Shown here: one piece after another, positions 6,797-11,649 of the stretch | How the letters are laid out: each line of letters starts with the position of its first letter | Numbering within the stretch: position 1 is the stretch's first letter | Source of the DNA: Lachnospiraceae bacterium UBA5895 | GTDB taxonomy: Bacteria; Bacillota; Clostridia; Lachnospirales; Lachnospiraceae | Length of the DNA stretch: 11,649 nucleotides | Reading direction: 5' to 3' | NCBI GenBank assembly: GCA_002431915.1 | Contig: DJEP01000004.1 | Span: forward strand, 1-11,649 | Notes under the pieces: generated by a model | Seen by the model: only the letters and a program-made list of their open reading frames with translations | What the model was told of the DNA's origin: nothing | The model's database searches: none | Made by a program: the position numbers and the translations under genes

Positions 6797-6831
6797 AAAG
6801 CGGCAGACTTCGGGGTCTGCTGCTTTGTTTT
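6797..6831 (+). terminator. Intrinsic terminator of the LanC-like/cysteine synthase operon
   Basis: A 12-bp stem (6797-6808 with 6815-6826) holds one G-U wobble and a six-base loop (TTCGGG), followed by GTTTT. It begins 13 bases after the stop codon and closes the two-gene unit. Confidence 0.88.
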
Positions 6832-6851
6832 GGAAGAAAATGCCGATAGAG

Positions 6852-6880
6852 TGGAAAAAAGAAATAAAAAGAGGTATAAT
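6852..6880 (+). promoter_or_regulatory. Promoter of the c-di-GMP phosphodiesterase gene
   Basis: TGGAAA (6852-6857, four of six to consensus), 17 bases, then a perfect TATAAT (6875-6880). The predicted start near 6887 gives a leader of about 43 bases before the ATG at 6930. No riboswitch fold was seen in this short leader. Confidence 0.65.
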
Positions 6881-6929
6881 AGACAAATAGAGAAGGCACT
6901 AAAAATAAAGAATCTTGTGGGGAATGCTT

Positions 6930-8333
6930 ATGGCATATCAGAGAGCAAAAGAAGAAGTAGTGGAGGCGTCTCCTCAGACCACGGATGCAGGGAAAGAAGA
7001 ATTGTATCTGTATTCTCTCCGGAAAATGGCAGAGAGTAACGTAGAAAAAAACCGGACGGGACTGACCAATTTACATAATATGAAGTCCTTTTTTTATTTG
7101 TGCGGGGAAATGATCAAGGCGGAGCCGGATAAAAAATACGGCGTTGTGATCATGGACATCCTGCAGTTTAAAGCGGTGAACGAATTCTGCAGCAGGAACG
7201 ATGGCGATCGGCTGTTAAAATTTATTGCGGATTGCTTCCAGGAGTATGAGGATCAGCGTCCGGATACCTATTCCTGCCATGTCCGGGCAGATATTTTCTG
7301 CCTGTGTACAAGCTATCAGGAAGTAGCGGAACTGGAGACTATCGTAAAAGACATCAAGAAGAGGATTGATGAGTTTCCATTTGCCTATAAAGTACAGCCT
7401 TCTTTTGGCATCGGTATTTCTCCGGAGAGAGAACCGGCAGTCAGTTATCTGAAGGACTGCGCTACCATGGCTATGAACAGTGTCAAGGGAAAGGTATACC
7501 GGACCTATGCGATTTTTGATGAAAAAATGCGCAGACAGCTGATGCGGGAACGACAGGTGGAGAATGATATTGTGGGAGCTCTGGAGAATGGAGAGCTTCT
7601 GCTGTATGTACAGCCCAAGGTGGATATGAGCACTGGGCGGATCATCGGCGGAGAAGCGCTGGTACGCTGGCAGCATCCGGAAAAGGGACTGGTACCGCCG
7701 GGAGAATTTATTCCGGTGCTGGAGAAGAACGGTTTTATTATCAACGTGGATGAATATATCTGGGAAAAGGTATTTGCCTACCTGGGAAAATTAAAGGAAG
7801 AAGGCAGGAAGCTGGTACCTATTTCCATTAATGTATCCAGACTGCATGCCTATGATACCCAGCTGGCAGAGAACCTGATACGCCTTCGGGACAAATACGG
7901 TATTCCTGCGGAGTATGTTCCGCTGGAACTGACAGAGAGCGCTTTTCTGGAGGATGAGGAAGGCATGTACCGGAGAATGGAGAATCTGCGGGCACAGGGA
8001 TTTTTGGTATCCATGGATGATTTCGGCACGGGATATTCCACCATGAACATGCTGAAGAACCAGACACTGGATGAGATCAAGATCGACAGGGAATTTATCC
8101 GGGATCTGGAGAAGGATAAGAGCCGGATCATTATCCGCAACACCATCGCCATGCTGCAGCAGCTTGGGGTACATATTGTGATCGAAGGTGTGGAGACAGA
8201 GGAACAGAAGGAGTTTCTTTTAGGCTGTCATTGTACAGATGTACAGGGCTTCTTATTCTACCGTTCCATGCCGGTTGACGAGTTCGACGGGCTGTTGCTT
8301 GCCCAGGAACAGAGAGAAAATATGGCAAAATAG
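6930..8333 (+). CDS. Degenerate GGDEF plus EAL protein, probable c-di-GMP phosphodiesterase
   Basis: I chose the ATG at 6930 (467 residues) because GGGGA lies 7 bases upstream. A TTG at 6915 and an ATG at 6924 are in frame but lack such a site. The N-terminal GGDEF domain (about 44-200) has RADIF (119-123) in place of GGDEF, so diguanylate cyclase activity is not expected, though nucleotide binding could persist. The EAL domain (about 210-455) keeps all the hallmark residues: EAL 242-244, N301 in SINVSR, E333 in ELTES, the Asp pair 363-364 in DDFGTG, K384 in KIDREF, E419 in EGVET and Q439 in QGFLF. It should hydrolyse c-di-GMP to pGpG. No membrane span or PAS-type sensor is seen, so it is probably cytosolic, and the degenerate domain may be the sensor. 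It is monocistronic, directly upstream of a Tad pilus operon, which may be a functional link. Confidence 0.9.
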   Translation: MAYQRAKEEVVEASPQTTDAGKEELYLYSLRKMAESNVEKNRTGLTNLHNMKSFFYLCGEMIKAEPDKKYGVVIMDILQFKAVNEFCSRNDGDRLLKFIADCFQEYEDQRPDTYSCHVRADIFCLCTSYQEVAELETIVKDIKKRIDEFPFAYKVQPSFGIGISPEREPAVSYLKDCATMAMNSVKGKVYRTYAIFDEKMRRQLMRERQVENDIVGALENGELLLYVQPKVDMSTGRIIGGEALVRWQHPEKGLVPPGEFIPVLEKNGFIINVDEYIWEKVFAYLGKLKEEGRKLVPISINVSRLHAYDTQLAENLIRLRDKYGIPAEYVPLELTESAFLEDEEGMYRRMENLRAQGFLVSMDDFGTGYSTMNMLKNQTLDEIKIDREFIRDLEKDKSRIIIRNTIAMLQQLGVHIVIEGVETEEQKEFLLGCHCTDVQGFLFYRSMPVDEFDGLLLAQEQRENMAK

Positions 8334-8357
8334 ACAAAGACAAAATATACAAAGCGC

Positions 8358-8414
8358 AAGACCGCATTCTGACTGGATTTTGAGAGAAAACCCGTCAGGA
8401 TACGGTCTTTTTTT
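8358..8414 (+). terminator. Long-stem intrinsic terminator after the EAL gene
   Basis: AAGACCG (8358-8364) pairs with CGGTCTT (8403-8409). Inside, CTGAC (8369-8373) pairs with GTCAG (8394-8398), with short mismatches between and an A/T-rich apical loop. Seven consecutive T (8408-8414) follow. It separates the phosphodiesterase from the Tad operon. Confidence 0.88.
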
Positions 8415-8453
8415 GAGCATTATCATGAAAATGGGGAAATAGTTTCTCAGGCA

Positions 8454-8482
8454 TTGACATATCTTTGCAGAGGGAGTAATCT
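8454..8482 (+). promoter_or_regulatory. Candidate promoter of the Tad pilus operon
   Basis: A perfect TTGACA (8454-8459) is followed after 17 bases by TAATCT (8477-8482), a poor -10 with three of six matches. The position, just after the terminator and before the ATPase gene, is right. The weak -10 suggests either a regulated promoter or another one not recognised. Confidence 0.45.
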
Positions 8483-8512
8483 GCATATTACCGACAGGTC
8501 CTATCAGAGTCG

Positions 8513-9778
8513 GTGTCTTATGATCGGGTCATATTCGACCGGGATTCACATTACAGAAGAAGTGATTTGGAAGCGTTTGGAGGCAGGTTTTTAATACCTA
8601 AAGAGAACGATATTGAGAATTATATACAACGTAATAAAAACTACAATGAAAAGAGGGAGAAAATGGAAGAGGAATTACAGAGACTGATAGAAGATTTCCT
8701 GACGCAGAAACAGACGCTGTTATTACAGGTGAAAAAGGGAATTCTGGGAAAAGAAGATTTCCTTGCGGAAGCGGGAAAACACATAGACAGAAGCTATTCT
8801 TTTTCGAAAGAGAAAAAAGAAGCGCTGTTGAAAGAATTTGAGCAATATGTGTTTGGATATTCCAGGCTGTCACCGCTTATGGATGACAAGGAGATCTCAG
8901 ATATCCGTGTGGTGAGCCACGACTGCATCCGGATCAAGAGACTGGGAAAACGTATGGACGCCGGAATCGCTTTTGCGTCGGAGAGAGAATACCGACAGTT
9001 TATTGACTATATTGCTGCCAGGAATCAGGTCAACATCTCGAATCTGAATGCCATTCAGAGGTTTACGGACACGGAGAGCCACCCGGATTTTATCTTCCGA
9101 TTTACCCTGTCCATGCCGATCGTGAATACCTACAGTGAGCCATATCTCTGTATTCGTAAGGTTCCGAAGATTTTTCCCATGATGACGGAACTGGTGGAGA
9201 GGGAAATGATGGATAGGAACACGGCAGAACTCCTGGTGCAGAGATTCCGGCAGGGATCCACGCTGATCTGCGGAGGCAATTCTTCCGGCAAGACCACACT
9301 GCTCAATGCACTGAAAGAGACCCTTCCCGATGATATGGCGATTCTGGTGGCACAGCAGGCGGATGAACTGACGACGATCTGCCATCCGGATATGATGTTT
9401 CTGCATTCCCTCCCCGGTACTTCGGAGAGCAGTGTGAACTATGACCTGAAGCATATCAGCATCGCGGGTCTTACGATGGATGTGGACTTTTTCATTATCG
9501 GTGAAGTGAAAGGAGAGGAGGCGTTGTATCTGTTAAATGCTGCCTATACGGGACAGATCTGTGCCGCTACGGTCCATGCCCCGTCGGCTGACAGAGCACC
9601 GGAGAAGATCGTGGATTATGCCATGTATGACAGCAGGTATTCCCGTAATGAATTAATGAAAATGATGGACTGCTTTCAGACCCTGGTATTCATGGAACAC
9701 TATAAAGTAAAAGAAATTTTTGCCTGCCTTGGCTGGAATGCGGAGAAAGAGAATCTGGAATATGAGAGATTGTTTTGA
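8513..9778 (+). CDS. cpaF: CpaF/TadA-type secretion ATPase of a Tad (Flp) pilus system
   Basis: Up to 421 residues. The helical N-terminal part (about 45-120) leads to the two-lobed type II/IV secretion ATPase core. Visible motifs are IRKVPK (214-219, arginine region), Walker A GGNSSGKTT (254-262), Walker B region FFIIGEVKGEEAL (326-338) and His box ending in ATVHAPS (352-358). The usual Asp box IEDxxEL reads AQQADEL (280-286), so its acidic pair is lost. Hexamers of this family power Tad pilus extension at the cytoplasmic face. TadB and TadC follow with 23- and 47-base gaps, confirming the system. The start is uncertain. The GTG at 8513 lacks a good ribosome binding site and lies in a small ACCGAC/GTCGGT hairpin. 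The ATG at 8663 has GGGAG but only 3 bases of spacing and would give 371 residues. The ATPase core is unaffected either way. Confidence 0.88.
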   Translation: MSYDRVIFDRDSHYRRSDLEAFGGRFLIPKENDIENYIQRNKNYNEKREKMEEELQRLIEDFLTQKQTLLLQVKKGILGKEDFLAEAGKHIDRSYSFSKEKKEALLKEFEQYVFGYSRLSPLMDDKEISDIRVVSHDCIRIKRLGKRMDAGIAFASEREYRQFIDYIAARNQVNISNLNAIQRFTDTESHPDFIFRFTLSMPIVNTYSEPYLCIRKVPKIFPMMTELVEREMMDRNTAELLVQRFRQGSTLICGGNSSGKTTLLNALKETLPDDMAILVAQQADELTTICHPDMMFLHSLPGTSESSVNYDLKHISIAGLTMDVDFFIIGEVKGEEALYLLNAAYTGQICAATVHAPSADRAPEKIVDYAMYDSRYSRNELMKMMDCFQTLVFMEHYKVKEIFACLGWNAEKENLEYERLF

Positions 9779-9801
9779 ACAATACCTGAGAGGAGAAACG
9801 T

Positions 9802-10740
9802 ATGATCATATACGCATGGATCTTTTGTTTAATATTTATGGGATTTTTGCTCCTTTTCGGTCAGATGACATGGCTGAAAAAGGTGCAGGAATTGTTGCGG
9901 CGGACAGAGGAAGGAATGGATCAGGCTTCTCATCTGCGGGCACTGGACAACAGACACCGCCTGATGGAACTTAGACAGAGGAACAGTATCTGGCGCCGCA
10001 TGGAAGACACCTTACGCTACAGTGGACTGTCGAGAAGATTCCCGGGATGTACCGCAGAGAAATGGAGCGCCGGGAATCTCCTTGTGTATGCGGGAGTGTT
10101 CTGTATAACGCAAATGGTCGGCGGGGATGTGACAGTCTCGGTGGCTGTGGCGGGGAGCATGGCGGTTACGGAATGGATGGTCATGAATACGCTCCGGTTC
10201 CTGGAATTTCGTTCGGTGAATGAGGATCTGCTAAAATGCCTGAATTTCCTGGGAAATTACAGCCTCACTGCGGGGGAGATTACCTCCGTATTGGGACAGG
10301 TCAGCAAATACATGGAGGAACCGCTGCAAAGCGCAATGGAGGAATGCGCTTACGAGGCCCGGACCACCGGAGATCACTCCACAGCGCTGCTAACGATGGC
10401 GGAAAAAGTGGAACATCCCAAATTCAAAGAACTGGCAAGGAATCTGGAGATCAGCATACGGTACATGGCCGATCTGACCACGCTGGTGGACAGCAGCAGG
10501 CGTTCCGTGCGGGAATATCTGAGGACGGAGGAAGAGAGGAAGGGAATGTTACGGGAAGCGGCAATCAATATGGGGCTTCTGGCAGCCATGTCAATCTTTG
10601 CACTTCTGACGGTGGATCGTCTGATCGACGAATCGGTCTGGAAGATATTGTTTCAATCGTTTCCGGGGCATCTGGCGTTGGGCAGCTATGCGGGGATCTT
10701 TTTCCTGTTCCTGCGCAAGGTGTACGGATTCCGGAGATAA
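9802..10740 (+). CDS. tadB: TadB-like inner membrane platform protein (T2SSF family)
   Basis: A 312-residue membrane protein. Span 1 is near residues 2-20, two spans fall near 92-108 and 111-130, and the GspF/T2SSF-like helical cytoplasmic domain is about 137-250. Two C-terminal spans follow near 255-272 and 289-305. The order of spans around a single T2SSF domain is that of TadB, the platform protein that couples the CpaF ATPase to pilus polymerisation. GAGAGGAG sits 6 bases before the ATG. It is cotranscribed with the ATPase gene 23 bases upstream and with tadC downstream. TadB and TadC are paralogues; gene order and length favour this being TadB. T2SSF sequences diverge strongly, so the family call leans on context. 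Confidence 0.82.
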   Translation: MIIYAWIFCLIFMGFLLLFGQMTWLKKVQELLRRTEEGMDQASHLRALDNRHRLMELRQRNSIWRRMEDTLRYSGLSRRFPGCTAEKWSAGNLLVYAGVFCITQMVGGDVTVSVAVAGSMAVTEWMVMNTLRFLEFRSVNEDLLKCLNFLGNYSLTAGEITSVLGQVSKYMEEPLQSAMEECAYEARTTGDHSTALLTMAEKVEHPKFKELARNLEISIRYMADLTTLVDSSRRSVREYLRTEEERKGMLREAAINMGLLAAMSIFALLTVDRLIDESVWKILFQSFPGHLALGSYAGIFFLFLRKVYGFRR

Positions 10741-10787
10741 GAGCACGCCTGCACAGACCTGCAAAAGAGGAAAAGGAGGAAACAAGA

Positions 10788-11612
10788 TTGAACTTTCGCA
10801 CATTATGGATACCGCAGTTTTTGGGAGCGGTGCTTAGCGGAATATTTGTATTTCGACTGGGAATGGGCACGACACCGCAGACAATCGTGCATACATGGGA
10901 GGAACTGACAGGGCTGATCCGTGAGAATCAAAAGATCGGCAGCTGGAGGGAGAAAACGGAAAAAAAGCTGAGGAGCAATGGCGCAAAGTACCATTACGGG
11001 AAAAATATTACCGCCATGAAATATTTTCTGGGAAGAATCCTGCTGGCATGCGCAGGAGCAGTGGGAATGTCGGTGATCGGCATCGGATATGCGCTGCTTA
11101 CCGCAGTACTTTTGTATTATCTGCCGGAGGTACTTATGGTGTACATGAACGAGTGCGACAACCGGAACATGCTGCCGGAGATCAAGCTGATCTATCAGGC
11201 GCTGGAGGTGCAGATCCGTGCAGGAATCTATGCAACGGATGCCCTGACAGAGTGTTGCCAGAGTGTCCGACAGCGGAGACTGCAGCAGGCACTGATGGAA
11301 TTAGCCGGGGATCTGGTCATGCAGTCGGATACACTGACGGCACTATCTGATTTCCAGGGGAAGTTTGATAACCGACAGATCGATGCTCTGTGCATTACCC
11401 TGATCCAGGCGGGAGAATCCGGACAGGCAGTGGAACTGCTTCAGGATATGGGAGAACAGCTGAAAGATCTGGAACTGGCAGCATTAAGACACCAGAAGAG
11501 CGCACTGGACCGCAGTATCACGTTCTATCAGCTGGGAATGCTTGGTGCGACCCTGGGAGTGGTCCTGTATGCCTGCGTGGGATATATGTTCCGTGCAGCG
11601 GTGAAATTCTAA
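10788..11612 (+). CDS. tadC: TadC-like inner membrane platform protein (T2SSF family), TTG start
   Basis: A 274-residue protein beginning at TTG, 8 bases after a perfect AGGAGG (10774-10779). The same frame stays open 184 codons further upstream, but that part only shadows tadB in another frame and has no membrane or T2SSF character. Spans fall near residues 6-23, 80-100, 101-118 and 246-266. The T2SSF domain (about 125-240) contains the characteristic AGESGQ (208-213), like the GE/SG motif of GspF-type proteins. It is the second platform component of the Tad pilus machine and presumably pairs with TadB. The gap to tadB is 47 bases with no terminator. The window ends 37 bases after its stop in A-rich DNA, so further pilus genes probably continue to the right. 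Confidence 0.83.
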   Translation: MNFRTLWIPQFLGAVLSGIFVFRLGMGTTPQTIVHTWEELTGLIRENQKIGSWREKTEKKLRSNGAKYHYGKNITAMKYFLGRILLACAGAVGMSVIGIGYALLTAVLLYYLPEVLMVYMNECDNRNMLPEIKLIYQALEVQIRAGIYATDALTECCQSVRQRRLQQALMELAGDLVMQSDTLTALSDFQGKFDNRQIDALCITLIQAGESGQAVELLQDMGEQLKDLELAALRHQKSALDRSITFYQLGMLGATLGVVLYACVGYMFRAAVKF

Positions 11613-11649
11613 ATAAGACCAAAACAAAAGAAAGCAAAAAGCAGAAAAA

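Noticed and set aside
6830..7039. Short plus-strand frame of 69 codons before the EAL gene
   Set aside because: Its start precedes the predicted promoter's transcription start, and most of it overlaps the EAL gene in another frame. No ribosome binding site.
8334..8512. c-di-GMP riboswitch before the Tad operon
   Set aside because: Most of the gap is the terminator, and the remaining leader of about 25-50 bases is too short for a GEMM-type aptamer.
10236..10787. Upstream extension of the tadC frame by 184 codons
   Set aside because: This part overlaps tadB in another frame, is Gly/Arg/Ser-rich without domain character, and the TTG at 10788 has a perfect AGGAGG at ideal spacing.

Overview
The window looks like chromosomal DNA from a low-to-moderate G+C Firmicute, most likely a gut-type Clostridia/Lachnospiraceae member. 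This rests on strong AGGAGG-type ribosome binding sites, TTGACA/TATAAT promoters, U-tract terminators, GTG and TTG starts, and gene types common in that group. The taxon is inferred from style only.

Left module (1-4025, visibly more AT-rich): an AraC-family regulator running off the left edge (minus strand, GTG start at 484) is divergent from two overlapping half-size ABC transporters (668-2329 and 2319-4025) with the exporter-type fold. The 183-bp divergent region holds an araC promoter, a perfect 10-bp inverted repeat with one arm near each presumed transcription start, and AT-rich palindromes. The plausible logic is a regulator controlling itself and a heterodimeric transporter whose substrate cannot be read from sequence.

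Middle (4026-6831): a 37-codon hydrophobic peptide gene lies on the minus strand (4063-4176), with its own extended -10 promoter, ribosome binding site and intrinsic terminator. Divergent from it, a near-consensus promoter (4292-4320) drives a two-gene operon. The first gene is a stand-alone LanC-like protein with all seven GxxG motifs and a CHG...CCG metal-site pattern. Twelve bases later comes a cysteine-synthase-family PLP enzyme, and a strong terminator closes the unit. No lanthipeptide dehydratase, precursor peptide or transporter accompanies them. This compact thiol-addition plus cysteine-synthase pairing is the best candidate for an undescribed system here.

Next (6852-8414): a monocistronic c-di-GMP gene with its own promoter and terminator. 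The GGDEF domain is degenerate (RADIF) but the EAL domain appears intact, so a phosphodiesterase is expected.

Right module (8454 to the end): the start of a Tad/Flp pilus (type II/IV secretion-like) operon with a CpaF/TadA ATPase, TadB and TadC, the last with a TTG start after a perfect Shine-Dalgarno. Pilins and other Tad components must lie beyond the right edge or elsewhere. The c-di-GMP phosphodiesterase next door suggests, but does not prove, second-messenger control of pilus assembly.

No rRNA, tRNA, CRISPR array, insertion sequence or phage feature was recognised.
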